Shown piece after piece: positions 9,073-17,252 of a stretch of DNA of 64,000 bases. The stretch spans positions 1 through 64,000 of the forward strand of contig CASFSV010000017.1 in NCBI GenBank assembly GCA_949297415.1, read 5' to 3'. Source of the DNA: an uncultured Alphaproteobacteria bacterium (GTDB lineage Bacteria > Pseudomonadota > Alphaproteobacteria > RF32 > CAG-239). Within the stretch, counting starts at the first letter, position 1. Every line of letters begins with the position of its first letter. Position numbers and translations under genes: made by a program. Under the pieces are notes generated by a model. That model was not told the origin of the DNA. It ran no database searches and saw only the letters and a program-made list of their open reading frames with translations.

Positions 9073-9369
9073 AGTGCTCAAAAAAGGATGGCTTTTTATG
9101 AAGCTTCAGACGCTCTGTCTTTTGCAGACAGAGAACTTATTCAATTAAAAATAAACTTTAACTTTGTTTGTACCAAGAATTCATTACCTTATCTACTTCT
9201 ATAAGAAAACGACAATTCTCCTATAACGAGATATGCACTCTTCTTCTTAGCTAATTATGGGATTTTTGCGCATTGCAAAAATGTATTGGGTGGGGCGGCT
9301 ATGATACGGACATAGACGCAATGTGTGATTGTTGGCACGTTTGGGATTCCGTGTATAGGTTGGGTTATT

Positions 9370-9768
9370 ATGGTTGTAAGGAAAAAGTCGGTAAAAACAA
9401 ATGAAGAGATTTTGACGGCGGTGTTTGAGGCGCTCCGTAAAGGGGCTTCACTTTTTGCTGCTTGTCAGAAAAACGGTATCAGTACAAAGCAGTTTTATGA
9501 AATGACGGCGGTCCATTCCTCATTTTCTCAAGCTTATCAAATGGCATTGGCGGATTATGCCGACAGCTGTACCGATAATATTCGGAAAATTGTGGCGGAA
9601 CTTAAAAAAGGCGAAATTGATAACTCCACTGCAAAACTCTTAATCGAAACCGAAAAATGGTTGGCGCAAAAGGCTTGTCCGGAACCGATTTGGACAATGT
9701 TGCAAAATGGCGATGATGAAAATGATGATGGGCGAAACTTAAAGGAAATTGTGGTCAAATTTGTGTAA
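9370..9768 (+). CDS. Terminase small subunit-like protein
   Basis: About 132 residues from ATG 9370. The frame extends 15 codons further upstream to a GTG, but those residues look non-coding. The N-terminal helical region (EEILTAVFEALRKGASLFAAC, then GISTKQFYE) resembles the DNA-binding HTH of phage small terminases, which recognise the packaging site and load the large subunit. The helical tail KIVAELKKGEIDNSTAKLLIETEKWLAQK is also typical. It sits directly before the large terminase, which supports the call. No strong Shine-Dalgarno is visible. Confidence 0.7.
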   Translation: MVVRKKSVKTNEEILTAVFEALRKGASLFAACQKNGISTKQFYEMTAVHSSFSQAYQMALADYADSCTDNIRKIVAELKKGEIDNSTAKLLIETEKWLAQKACPEPIWTMLQNGDDENDDGRNLKEIVVKFV

Positions 9769-9790
9769 CGTGTTGAATGAGCGTATTAAA

Positions 9791-11110
9791 ATGGTGAAAC
9801 TGGTGCAAAAAGAAATGAAAGTGCAATTGCCGAGGGCGTTTCGCGAACTCTTGACGGCAAAAGCACGCTATAAGATGTTTTATGGCGGTAGAGCCGGCGG
9901 TAAATCTTATGCGTTTGCTGATGCGCTTCTGACTTTAGCTACCAGTCGCAAACTCTTAATCGCTTGCGTGCGTGAGGTGCAAAACTCTATCAAAGATTCC
10001 GTTTATAAGCTGATTGCCGACAGAATTGCGTTTTATCAACTCGACGAATACCGCCTTTATGAAGATAAAATCGTTAACCTTAAAAACAAATCGAAATTTA
10101 TCTTTAAAGGAATTTTGGAACACAATGCGCAAAATATTAAATCGCTCGAAGGGGTGGATATTTGTTGGTGTGAAGAAGCGCAGAAAATCTCCGAACGTGC
10201 ATGGCAAATCTTAGACCCGACCATTCGTAAGCCTAATGCGGAAATTTGGCTTTCTCTCAACCGTGAAGAGGAAAACGATCCCGTTTGGAAAGCGCTCGCA
10301 CTTCATCCTGACAGCGATACGATTGTTCGTAAAGTCAACTATTATGACAATCCGTATTGTCCCGACAACATGAAGCGGTTAGCACTTAAGATGAAAAATG
10401 AAAATTATGGCGAATATCTGCACGTTTGGGAAGGAGAACCACGCTTGACGGCGGATAATCACTTAATAGGGCGGGAAGAAGTGTATCGGGCGCTGGAAAA
10501 CGATATTAAAATCAATGATGATACCGCTCCACTGATTATCGGAGTTGATGTGGCGCGTTTTGGTGATGACAAAACCGCTATTTGCTATCGGTGTGGGCGG
10601 CAAGTTTTACAATTCAAAACGTTTCAAAAACTCGATGTGGTGCAGGTGGCGCATCTTGTCGGCGCTATTATTGCCGAAGATAAGCCGGCAAGGGTGTGCA
10701 TTGATGTCGGCGGGCTTGGTGCCGGTGTGTATGATGTCTTGGCGGCAAACGGTTTGGCCGAATATATCGTTGCGGTTAATTTTGGCGAACGGGCTGATAA
10801 CGCCGAGCGCTTTGTTAACCGTCGGGCGGAAATGTGGGCGAGGGTAGCTCAATGGCTGACCTCGCCTTTGCCGGTTTCTCTGCCCGAATTTTCAGGCTTA
10901 GTCGAAGATTTGACCGCGCCGCTTAAGATGTTTGATGCACTCGGACGGTTGCAGTTGGAACCTAAAGCCGAGATTAAAAAACGTTTGGGGCGTTCTACCG
11001 ATGTTGCTGATGCGTTGGCGCTCACGTTTGCTATTCAAAATGCGGAATATCTTTTGAAAATACCTCCTTCTTCAGGTGGGGATTTTGTGGATGATTCCGT
11101 TTATCTTTAA
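9791..11110 (+). CDS. Terminase large subunit
   Basis: The packaging motor: an N-terminal ATPase with Walker A GGRAGGKS and Walker B-like GVDICWCEEAQ, then an RNase H-like nuclease beginning IIGVDVARFGDDKTAI with further acidic residues in CIDVGGLGAGVYD and STDVADALAL. It belongs to the PBSX/Terminase_3 type. About 439 residues from ATG 9791. Earlier starts (GTG 9749) would overlap the small subunit, and ATG 9815 is also possible; none has a good Shine-Dalgarno. Both catalytic domains look intact. Confidence 0.92.
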   Translation: MVKLVQKEMKVQLPRAFRELLTAKARYKMFYGGRAGGKSYAFADALLTLATSRKLLIACVREVQNSIKDSVYKLIADRIAFYQLDEYRLYEDKIVNLKNKSKFIFKGILEHNAQNIKSLEGVDICWCEEAQKISERAWQILDPTIRKPNAEIWLSLNREEENDPVWKALALHPDSDTIVRKVNYYDNPYCPDNMKRLALKMKNENYGEYLHVWEGEPRLTADNHLIGREEVYRALENDIKINDDTAPLIIGVDVARFGDDKTAICYRCGRQVLQFKTFQKLDVVQVAHLVGAIIAEDKPARVCIDVGGLGAGVYDVLAANGLAEYIVAVNFGERADNAERFVNRRAEMWARVAQWLTSPLPVSLPEFSGLVEDLTAPLKMFDALGRLQLEPKAEIKKRLGRSTDVADALALTFAIQNAEYLLKIPPSSGGDFVDDSVYL

Positions 11111-11135
11111 CTTAATTTTATAAAGGAGTACAAAG

Positions 11136-11330
11136 ATGAGTTCTGTTTTTTCTAAACCGAAAGTTGTTCAGGTGCAACCTCAAGAGGTGGAGTTGGAAGT
11201 TGTTGATAATTCCGCTGAAGTGCGTGAGTTGGAAAATAAACGCAAAAAGAAAATGGGGGCCGTGTCACAACTTTTATCTCACGATAATTCTTATGGTTCC
11301 GGCGGCGGTAAAACGACGCTCGGTGCGTAG
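11136..11330 (+). CDS. Small phage protein between terminase and portal
   Basis: 64 residues, preceded by AAAGGAG at ideal spacing. The N-terminal half is Val/Gln/Glu-rich, followed by a basic run (NKRKKKMG) and a Gly-rich tail ending KTTLGA. Short proteins ending in a TLG-type motif are common at this position in podovirus genomes. Their role is unknown to me. Confidence 0.75.
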   Translation: MSSVFSKPKVVQVQPQEVELEVVDNSAEVRELENKRKKKMGAVSQLLSHDNSYGSGGGKTTLGA

Positions 11331-11412
11331 GCGGATTAAAAAAACGTTGCTTTTAAGGTTAGTATATGATATAAGGTTTGTGTTTTATGGTTTGTTTTAT
11401 GTGGAGAAATCT

Positions 11413-11733
11413 ATGAACGCAAATTTGAATAATCCCTCTAAAGCCAAAAGGATGACGGTGGTTGACTATATGGCTTCAATCGTGCCGGCACTGTTGTTTG
11501 GGCTGTTTATTGATGACGGTGCGGATTTTTGGATGATTGGTGCTGTTGGTGTTTATGTGCTGTTTATCGCTATTGGCGGATGCGGTTTTTCGTTGACGAC
11601 CGTTTATGCCAAATTAACCCAAAGCATGAAACTGCAAAAGCCTATGATGGAATATGCTCGTTTTGTCGGCGTGGGAGTGCTTTATTACCTCTTGTGGTGC
11701 GGGTTTATGGTTATGTTTAGTTTGTTGGTGTAA
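11413..11733 (+). CDS. Small membrane protein in phage cassette (paralogue pair, first)
   Basis: 106 residues from ATG 11413, with GGAG at 11403-11406. A longer frame upstream overlaps the previous gene and is rejected. Three hydrophobic segments are seen (about 18-35, 38-58, 82-104). The last ends in LLWCGFMVMFSLLV, matching MAWCGVMLIGKVLV in the next gene, so the two look like paralogues. Membrane topology and position fit a holin-like or superinfection role, but nothing in the sequence proves it. Confidence 0.65.
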   Translation: MNANLNNPSKAKRMTVVDYMASIVPALLFGLFIDDGADFWMIGAVGVYVLFIAIGGCGFSLTTVYAKLTQSMKLQKPMMEYARFVGVGVLYYLLWCGFMVMFSLLV

Positions 11734-11744
11734 CGAGGCGGAAG

Positions 11745-12047
11745 ATGATGAAGTTCAAAATGTATTGGAAAGCAATCATATGTTTTATCATAGGGGCGGC
11801 GGTGTTGCCGATGTGGACGGTTTGGGCGCTCGCTTCAAATCTCGGTCTTAACATATCCTCGCAGAAAGCGTTGCTGATTGGGTTGTTTACTATCGCTTTT
11901 ATTGCGGCGTTTTCTTTGCATAAACCGCTCTATGTTCGTTTGGTTAATGAGGATAAACGACATTTTATTAAATCTGCGCTGATGTTCGTTTGGCTTTATA
12001 TGGCTTGGTGCGGCGTGATGCTTATCGGTAAAGTGTTGGTGGGCTAG
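11745..12047 (+). CDS. Small membrane protein in phage cassette (paralogue pair, second)
   Basis: About 100 residues (ATG 11745 or 11748), with GGCGGAAG just before the start. Three hydrophobic segments, the last containing AWCGVMLIGKVLVG as in its upstream neighbour. It follows 11 bases after the first gene's stop. Two tandem terminators follow. Possible holin or other membrane effector; function not established. Confidence 0.65.
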   Translation: MMKFKMYWKAIICFIIGAAVLPMWTVWALASNLGLNISSQKALLIGLFTIAFIAAFSLHKPLYVRLVNEDKRHFIKSALMFVWLYMAWCGVMLIGKVLVG

Positions 12048-12070
12048 GTTTTAATTCTTTCTTTTTAATG

Positions 12071-12100
12071 AGCCGGTTTGCTTCTTAAGCCGGTTTTTTT
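12071..12100 (+). terminator. Terminator before portal gene, first of two
   Basis: AGCCGGTTT pairs with AAGCCGGTT (with G-U pairs) around a short loop, followed by seven T. Confidence 0.6.
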
Positions 12101-12106
12101 GTGGCT

Positions 12107-12142
12107 GAAACGTGGAACTGCTTTTTCCGCGTTTCTTTATTT
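12107..12142 (+). terminator. Terminator before portal gene, second of two
   Basis: GAAACGTGGAA pairs with TTCCGCGTTTC over 11 bp, followed by TTTATTTT. The portal Shine-Dalgarno starts two bases later. Confidence 0.7.
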
Positions 12143-12154
12143 TGGGAGGTTCGT

Positions 12155-13855
12155 ATGGAACATTTGGATAATCGTTCTTCGGAATTTCAGCCGGAGAATA
12201 TTTTTGCGGATGATTTTCAATTCGCCGCACCGAGATTGGTGCGCAAAAAACCGGCGTTTAACGCGGAAAATATTTTGAAACGTTTGGATGCGATGAAAGC
12301 CGAAAGAGCTAAATGGGAACCCATGTGGGATAAGGCGGCGGAAATGTGTTCGGTTGAATCCGAACTCTTTACGACCGATAACCGCGGGAGAGTGCGCCAA
12401 AATGTGTTTGACACGACAGGGCGAAACGCTTTGGCTTGTTTTTGCTCCAGCATGAAATCGGTGATTGTGCCGACAACATCGCAATGGCATAGGCTTAAAC
12501 CGGTTGATCCGAATTTGGATGACAACGCCAAAGTTAAAAAGTTTTTGGATAAAGCGACCGACTTACTCTTTCGGGTGCGTTATTCGGCTTATTCCAATTT
12601 TGCGTCTGAAAGCGATTTGTTGTTTAATCAACTCGGTATTTATGGACATGCGTTATGGATGGTTGAAGATAACGTCGGGCAGGGGATTGTTTATCGCACT
12701 ATTCCGGTTAAAGAAGCTTATATTAAACGTGATGACAGCGGAAAAATCGCTGCCGTCTTTCGTGAGTATGAATTAACCGCCGGAGAAGCTGCTAAAAAAT
12801 TCGGTGATGAATTGCGCGGCGATATCTTGCAAGCGGCGGAAAATACGCCCGAACGGATGTTTAAGTTTTTACACGCCGTGTTTGAACGTGATGACTATGC
12901 GCTCGAAGCTGCTGATTTTAACGGGATGAAGTATGCCAGTGTGCATATTGATATGGCGGCTAAGCGCATTATTCATGTCGGTGGATATCGCTCTTGTCCG
13001 TATATGGCTCCGAGGTTTTTGGGGATTGCCGGAAGTTCTTACGGGGATAGTCCCGCGCTTCAGGCGTTTTATGACTTATTAACCGCCAATGAAATGGGTA
13101 AAACCATCCTTCGTACCGGTCAACTCCAAGCCAATCCGCCCATTCTTACCAATATGGGGCTGATTGATACCAATAAGCTCGGTTCGGCGGGGGCGGTTAT
13201 TCGCGGCGGTTTGGATAATCAGGGCAAGCCTGCCGCCGTTTCTATGCAATATGGAAATAACCTCTCAATTACGGTTGAAATGCAACGCGAAGTACGCGCG
13301 GCGATTGAAAGGGCCTTTTTGGTTCCTTTGTTCCAATCACTCACGCAAACCAAGCAGATGACCGCTACCGAAGTCGAAAAACGTGAAATGGAAAAATCCA
13401 TGTTGCTCGCTCCGATGTGTGAACGCATCTCCGCAGAATGGCTTGCCGGTAATATTGAACGCGAACTTGATATTTTGGCTTCTTACGGTATCTTAGACGA
13501 TGTGCCTGACGAATTGATGTATGACGGTTCCATTGCTATTCAATTCGAATGTCCTGCCGTACATATGCAGCAATCCGGCGCAATTGTCGGACTTTATAAA
13601 ACGATTGAGGCGGCTACCTCTTTGGCGCAGGCTAATCCGAATATCTTAAATGTTTTTGATACCGAAGCGGCGTTACGCAAAATTGCCGATTATTACGGTG
13701 TCGGTCCTGATGTGGTGCGTACCGCCGATGAAGTGCAGGCTCTCTTAATGCAGCAGGCTCAGCAACAAGCTCTCTTGCAACAGCAACAAAGCGGTGCACA
13801 AGCAGGAGCGCAAAATGCTCAACTTTCGGCTTTACTTAACAAGACTTCGGTATAA
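12155..13855 (+). CDS. Portal (head-to-tail connector) protein
   Basis: 566 residues from ATG 12155, set by GGGAGG at 12144-12149; the frame is open further upstream, but through terminator sequence. It matches the podovirus head-tail connector family (PF12236): LDAMKAERAKWEPMWDKAAE, VFDTTGRNALACFCSSMKS, TSQWHRLKP, and the later GGYRSCPYMAPRF and GDSPALQAFYDLLTANEM. The Gln-rich C-terminus (QQAQQQALLQQQQ) is a usual feature. Twelve such subunits form the ring through which DNA is packaged. Confidence 0.92.
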   Translation: MEHLDNRSSEFQPENIFADDFQFAAPRLVRKKPAFNAENILKRLDAMKAERAKWEPMWDKAAEMCSVESELFTTDNRGRVRQNVFDTTGRNALACFCSSMKSVIVPTTSQWHRLKPVDPNLDDNAKVKKFLDKATDLLFRVRYSAYSNFASESDLLFNQLGIYGHALWMVEDNVGQGIVYRTIPVKEAYIKRDDSGKIAAVFREYELTAGEAAKKFGDELRGDILQAAENTPERMFKFLHAVFERDDYALEAADFNGMKYASVHIDMAAKRIIHVGGYRSCPYMAPRFLGIAGSSYGDSPALQAFYDLLTANEMGKTILRTGQLQANPPILTNMGLIDTNKLGSAGAVIRGGLDNQGKPAAVSMQYGNNLSITVEMQREVRAAIERAFLVPLFQSLTQTKQMTATEVEKREMEKSMLLAPMCERISAEWLAGNIERELDILASYGILDDVPDELMYDGSIAIQFECPAVHMQQSGAIVGLYKTIEAATSLAQANPNILNVFDTEAALRKIADYYGVGPDVVRTADEVQALLMQQAQQQALLQQQQSGAQAGAQNAQLSALLNKTSV

Positions 13856-13867
13856 AGGAGAAAAGTG

Positions 13868-14206
13868 ATGTTTTTTAAGAAAATTAAACGTGAACATGAA
13901 CTGGTTAAAGCGTTTCATAAACTCTTTTTAACTCCTAACGGAAAATTAAAACCAGAAGCGGAAATCGTGATTGAATTTTTGCGTGACGAGGCGGGAGCGC
14001 GTGGGGAGCTTGGTGCCGGGGGTGTGCCTTATTTCTATGATGCGCAAAATCGCTTTGATCCGAATGCGGCGGCTTTTCTTTTAGGCAAAAGGAGGATGTT
14101 TGATTTGCTGGTTAAATATCTGGCTCTCTCCGAAACTGAAGTCTTTGCTTTATTTACCAAACTGCAGCGTGACGGCGATGATGTGAAACGAGATTTGGAC
14201 GTTTAA
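13868..14206 (+). CDS. Bbp19-like phage protein
   Basis: 112 residues, with AAAGGAG at 13854-13860. PNGKLKPEAEIVIEFLRDEA, then PYFYDAQNRFDPNAAAFL and GKRRMFDLLVKYL, resemble the small Bbp19 family of BPP-1-like podoviruses, usually found next to the portal gene. Function in the virion is not known. It ends the first transcription block; P2 lies 37 bases after the stop. Confidence 0.65.
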   Translation: MFFKKIKREHELVKAFHKLFLTPNGKLKPEAEIVIEFLRDEAGARGELGAGGVPYFYDAQNRFDPNAAAFLLGKRRMFDLLVKYLALSETEVFALFTKLQRDGDDVKRDLDV

Positions 14207-14242
14207 GGTAAAAAAATATTTTCAAAAACGTTTCCAAACCTA

Positions 14243-14271
14243 TTGACATCCTGTCGGAGTTTGGTTATGAT
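14243..14271 (+). promoter_or_regulatory. Cassette promoter P2
   Basis: TTGACA (14243-14248), 17 bases, TATGAT (14266-14271). The sequence ATTGACATCCTGTCGG is shared with P1 apart from one extra T in P1. It is followed within 30-130 bases by three terminators before the scaffold gene. Confidence 0.78.
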
Positions 14272-14301
14272 GAACGCATAATGGAAATAGTGTTTATTCG
14301 G

Positions 14302-14326
14302 GGACGTAATTAAACGTTCTTTTTTT
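14302..14326 (+). terminator. Terminator 1 of three after P2
   Basis: GGACGT pairs with ACGTTC around AATTAA, followed by seven T. It lies only about 25 bases from the predicted P2 start. Confidence 0.55.
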
Positions 14327-14328
14327 AT

Positions 14329-14352
14329 GGGCGTTTTCAGCGTCCTTTTTTT
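14329..14352 (+). terminator. Terminator 2 of three after P2
   Basis: GGGCGTT pairs with AGCGTCC (two G-U) around a 3-base loop, followed by seven T. Confidence 0.6.
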
Positions 14353-14365
14353 GTGACGATTTTTT

Positions 14366-14395
14366 AGGCAGTACTCGTTTGAGGCTGCCTTTTTT
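14366..14395 (+). terminator. Terminator 3 of three after P2
   Basis: AGGCAG pairs with CTGCCT around a 13-base loop, followed by six T. Confidence 0.6.
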
Positions 14396-14422
14396 GATGC
14401 TAACTTTTTTTGTGGGGATTTG

Positions 14423-15148
14423 ATGATGATGAATTCTAAAAAGCCGGAGGGACAGACGACCTCCGATAACTTCTTAAAGTCTGAATTTGATAAAGACTTT
14501 TTGCGTGCACAATCCGGTTGGGGAGAAATGTCCGCGGAAGATTTGGACTATATCGACAAGAAGGGTTTTAAAACTCCTGCCGATTTGCTCAAATCTTATC
14601 GCGAACTGGAAAGAGCTTTCTCTTCTAAAGTTTCTTTGCCGAAGGACGGCGATAAAAAAGCTTTGGACAAACTTTATTCCCGTTTGGGAATGCCGCAAGA
14701 CTGCGCTTGTTTTGATGTTGTCTTTGCCGACGAAGATAAAGAAGACGGTGAAGCTTTTAAACAAGTTTGTCTTGAAAATCATATTCTGCCGCAATCTGCT
14801 CAGGCTATCTATGATTGGTATGTGAAACATCGTGATGAACTTATTGAACGAAACGAAACCTCTTGGGCGGAAAATTCTTTACGCGAAATGGAAGAAATGA
14901 AACGCACTTGGGGGACGCGCGCACAACGCAATTGGGAATTGATGAAGCGTGGTGTCAGAATGTTTTGTGATGATGAAAACACCGTTGCCGAAATTGAAAA
15001 GGCAATTGGTACCAAACGTATGATGGAAGTCTTTTGTCGTTTGGGTGAGGCTATCTCGGAAGACAACCCGATTAGCTTTGGTAAACGCCGTAAAGGCGGA
15101 GATTGGAATGCGGTTGAGTATTTCAGAGAAATGTTTAATGACTACTAA
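14423..15148 (+). CDS. Capsid scaffolding-like protein
   Basis: About 240 residues; three consecutive ATGs (14423, 14426, 14429) follow GGGGA, so the exact start is open. The acidic, helical sequence with KGFKTPADLLKSYRELERAF, then SLPKDGD and YSRLGMPQD, follows the usual start of podovirus scaffolding proteins, which guide capsid assembly and leave before maturation. It lies between portal and capsid, the expected position. The basic C-terminal patch (GKRRKGG) could bind the coat protein, as in other scaffolds (inference). Confidence 0.75.
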   Translation: MMMNSKKPEGQTTSDNFLKSEFDKDFLRAQSGWGEMSAEDLDYIDKKGFKTPADLLKSYRELERAFSSKVSLPKDGDKKALDKLYSRLGMPQDCACFDVVFADEDKEDGEAFKQVCLENHILPQSAQAIYDWYVKHRDELIERNETSWAENSLREMEEMKRTWGTRAQRNWELMKRGVRMFCDDENTVAEIEKAIGTKRMMEVFCRLGEAISEDNPISFGKRRKGGDWNAVEYFREMFNDY

Positions 15149-15174
15149 TTTTGTTTGTTGAAAGGATTTTTTAA

Positions 15175-16074
15175 ATGGCTGGTACATTAAAAGAAATTGC
15201 GGTTGCTTTGTCTCAAAAGCAAGAGCATTATGTCGATTTTTTAACCAATGATTCTCCGATTTTGGATAATATGCGTTTTGAGGCTTCTTCTCACGGGCTT
15301 TGGAATGCTTATGAAGAAGTGGCGAAAATTTCCGGTGCGGGCTTTATTGATATTAACCAACCTCTGCCTGAAATGGAAGTTGATTCTAACTTAAAGAAAA
15401 TTGACTTGTCTATCTTGGGTGGGGAAATCTTTGTGCCGGAAGATAAGGCTGCTGTTATCGGTATTTCCGAATATTTTGCGAAGAAAGTTCCGGTTCTCTT
15501 GAAGCATGCAGGTGAAACCGCTGAAAAGAAAATTATTTATGATAACTTTATCCCATATGCGGTTGAAAACGGTAAAGTCGTTTCTGCCGGTGCGGATGAT
15601 AAATGTTACTCTATGGTTGCGGTTCGTTTTATTCCAGGGGAAGTGACTGGGCTTTATTCCGCTAAGAATATCAATCGTTTCGGTCTTTTAGATTCAACTC
15701 CTATCAACGGCGGGCAACTCTATAAAAACGCTAATGGTTTGCTTGGTTATGGTGTGCGTATTAAAGGCTATATCGGTATGCAACTTGCAAACCCTGATGC
15801 CGTTTCTGCCATTGTTAATATTTCTGCCGATAATATTCCGACAGCAGAACAAATTGACAATATGTTGGTGGATGCAAAAGCGACACCTGCTTCCACTTAT
15901 ATCTTCTGTCATCCGAAAGTGCTTTCTATGCTTAATAAGTACAAAGGCAATGTTTTGCAGACTATGACCGGCGATATGGATGTTAACCGTAGCTTTGCAG
16001 CTTGGAACGGTATTCGCTTTATTACCTCTTATAACTTTGAAAACGGTTCTGAAAAGGCTGTTGAATTGGCGTAA
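15175..16074 (+). CDS. Major capsid protein
   Basis: 299 residues, with AAAGGAT before the ATG. HK97-fold type coat protein as judged by order and sequence: an N-terminal segment (QKQEHYVDFLTNDSPILDNM), a middle region with VPEDKAAVIGISEYFAKK, and the C-terminal STYIFCHPKVLSMLNKYKG, then RSFAAWNGIRFITSYNF, which look like the conserved A-domain and receptor-like strand. It follows the scaffold gene by 26 bases. The high-confidence part is the coat role; the exact family (Bbp17-like) is tentative. Confidence 0.82.
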   Translation: MAGTLKEIAVALSQKQEHYVDFLTNDSPILDNMRFEASSHGLWNAYEEVAKISGAGFIDINQPLPEMEVDSNLKKIDLSILGGEIFVPEDKAAVIGISEYFAKKVPVLLKHAGETAEKKIIYDNFIPYAVENGKVVSAGADDKCYSMVAVRFIPGEVTGLYSAKNINRFGLLDSTPINGGQLYKNANGLLGYGVRIKGYIGMQLANPDAVSAIVNISADNIPTAEQIDNMLVDAKATPASTYIFCHPKVLSMLNKYKGNVLQTMTGDMDVNRSFAAWNGIRFITSYNFENGSEKAVELA

Positions 16075-16098
16075 CCTCTTTTTTTAGGAGTTTTTTTG

Positions 16099-16473
16099 AT
16101 GTTGAACAATATTTTGAAAGTTTATGATGAAGATTTGGCTAAAGGCGCTCTTAACCAAGCATCCATTGCCGAGGGAAAAGCTATTGCCGCAGGCTCTACT
16201 CAAGGTGCTTTGTGTGTTAACGCTTTTGCTGTTGGTGATGTTTCCATCTCTAATAGTGTGACTATTACTGTTAAACATGGTGACAGTGAAACAGGCTCTT
16301 TTTCTGAATTGCTTACCATGTCTATTGAAGCTACAAAGTCTTTTGAAGATGGGGAATTGATGGCTACGGCTACATTGCCTGCTGATGTTAAAGATTTTGT
16401 TACGGCGGCGGTTACTTCTAACACTTCCAACTCTGGCGAAATTCGTGTGACCTTGGGCTACTTGGCACGCTAA
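16099..16473 (+). CDS. Putative capsid decoration (cement) protein, Bbp16-like position
   Basis: 124 residues, with AGGAG at 16086-16090. All-beta looking sequence: VGDVSISNSVTITVKHGDSE, then LLTMSIEATKSFEDGELMA and SGEIRVTLGYLAR. Small beta proteins directly after the coat gene in BPP-1-like phages (Bbp16) stabilise the shell. The assignment rests on position and fold impression rather than a clear motif. Confidence 0.6.
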   Translation: MLNNILKVYDEDLAKGALNQASIAEGKAIAAGSTQGALCVNAFAVGDVSISNSVTITVKHGDSETGSFSELLTMSIEATKSFEDGELMATATLPADVKDFVTAAVTSNTSNSGEIRVTLGYLAR

Positions 16474-16534
16474 ATTTCGCTTGGTGTTCACATATTATTT
16501 TGTCTCAAATTATTAAGAAAATGTCCATAGTCCG

Positions 16535-16567
16535 GAGGGCGGGCGCTTGCTCGTCCTCTTTATTTTA
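16535..16567 (+). terminator. Terminator before gp11-like gene
   Basis: GAGGGCGGGC pairs with GCTCGTCCTC over 10 bp (two G-U) around GCTT, followed by a T-rich run. Confidence 0.65.
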
Positions 16568-16585
16568 TGCTTTCTTGGAGGTTAT

Positions 16586-17182
16586 ATGTCTAAAGTTGAA
16601 ATTATCAACCGAGCGCTGCTCAAACTGGGCGAACCGCCGGTTTCGTCGCTTAACGATGCTGCTTTCGGCAAATCGTATGAGCTTATTTATCAAGATGTGA
16701 AAAATCTGTTGTTGTCGTCTTATCCTTGGCGTTTTGCCGTTTCGACAAAGCGTCTTGCTCGTCGAAATGAAAAATACGGTGACAGATTTATGTTTCAGTT
16801 GCCTGCTGATTGTTTGCTTTTGCTTAAAGTGTTTGGCGCGGGGATTAAAGATTTGACCGAGCCAAGACCTTATGCGTTACAAGGATATGAATTGGCGAAC
16901 AATTGCATTGTGACGATGCTTGATGACGGTATTGAAGTTGAATATGTGCGCATTGTTGATGATGATACGCCGTTTCCACCATTGTTTCGAGAAGCGGTTG
17001 CAGCTAAAGTGGCGGCTGAACTTGCGATGCGGATTAAACATTCGCTTAATCTTAAACAGGCTCTCGAAAATGAATTCTTAACTCTTATTCAGCAAGCCGA
17101 ACTTAATAATGAAATTGCTAAAGATGCAGAATTAGTTCCGGATAACAGTTGGGTGTTGGTGCGTCAGGTATGGGGAGATTAA
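16586..17182 (+). CDS. Tail tubular protein A-like (T7 gp11-like)
   Basis: 198 residues from ATG 16586, set by GGAGG at 16577-16581. The family start is clear: KVEIINRALLKLGEPPVSSL, then YQDVKNLLLSSYPWRFA, as in podovirus gp11 proteins that form the gatekeeper ring under the portal. The C-terminal QVWGD is close to the usual family ending. It is followed by the split gp12-like gene, matching the T7 order. Confidence 0.85.
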   Translation: MSKVEIINRALLKLGEPPVSSLNDAAFGKSYELIYQDVKNLLLSSYPWRFAVSTKRLARRNEKYGDRFMFQLPADCLLLLKVFGAGIKDLTEPRPYALQGYELANNCIVTMLDDGIEVEYVRIVDDDTPFPPLFREAVAAKVAAELAMRIKHSLNLKQALENEFLTLIQQAELNNEIAKDAELVPDNSWVLVRQVWGD

Positions 17183-17206
17183 TCTGATAACCTTTGGGAT
17201 GTTGTT

Positions 17207-17235
17207 GCGTATCCGTTTGGCGGGCGCTTTTTTTT
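17207..17235 (+). terminator. Possible terminator before split tail gene
   Basis: GCG..TCCG pairs with CGGGCGC with a small bulge, followed by eight T. The stem is weaker than the others in the cassette. Confidence 0.45.
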
Positions 17236-17252
17236 ATTTGGGAGAAATGTAA

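Larger units (their letters stand above)
8894..9243 (+). ncRNA. Leader segment bounded by a 14-base inverted repeat
   Basis: This 490-base gap between P1 and the first phage gene holds no convincing gene. GAAGAGTGCATATC (8894-8907) is the exact reverse complement of 9230-9243. The left copy begins about 7 bases after the predicted P1 start, so the ends of a ~350-nt leader RNA could pair. Inside lie two terminators, a GCTCGA/TTGAGC hairpin (9021-9037) and a CTCTGTC/GACAGAG hairpin (9113-9133). A further ATTTTTGC/GCAAAAAT hairpin follows at 9262-9282. The transcript is inferred, not shown. Confidence 0.45.

Noticed and set aside
11164..11412. Upstream extension of the small membrane protein frame
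   Set aside because: It overlaps the 64-residue phage gene in another frame and lacks a ribosome site; ATG 11413 has one.
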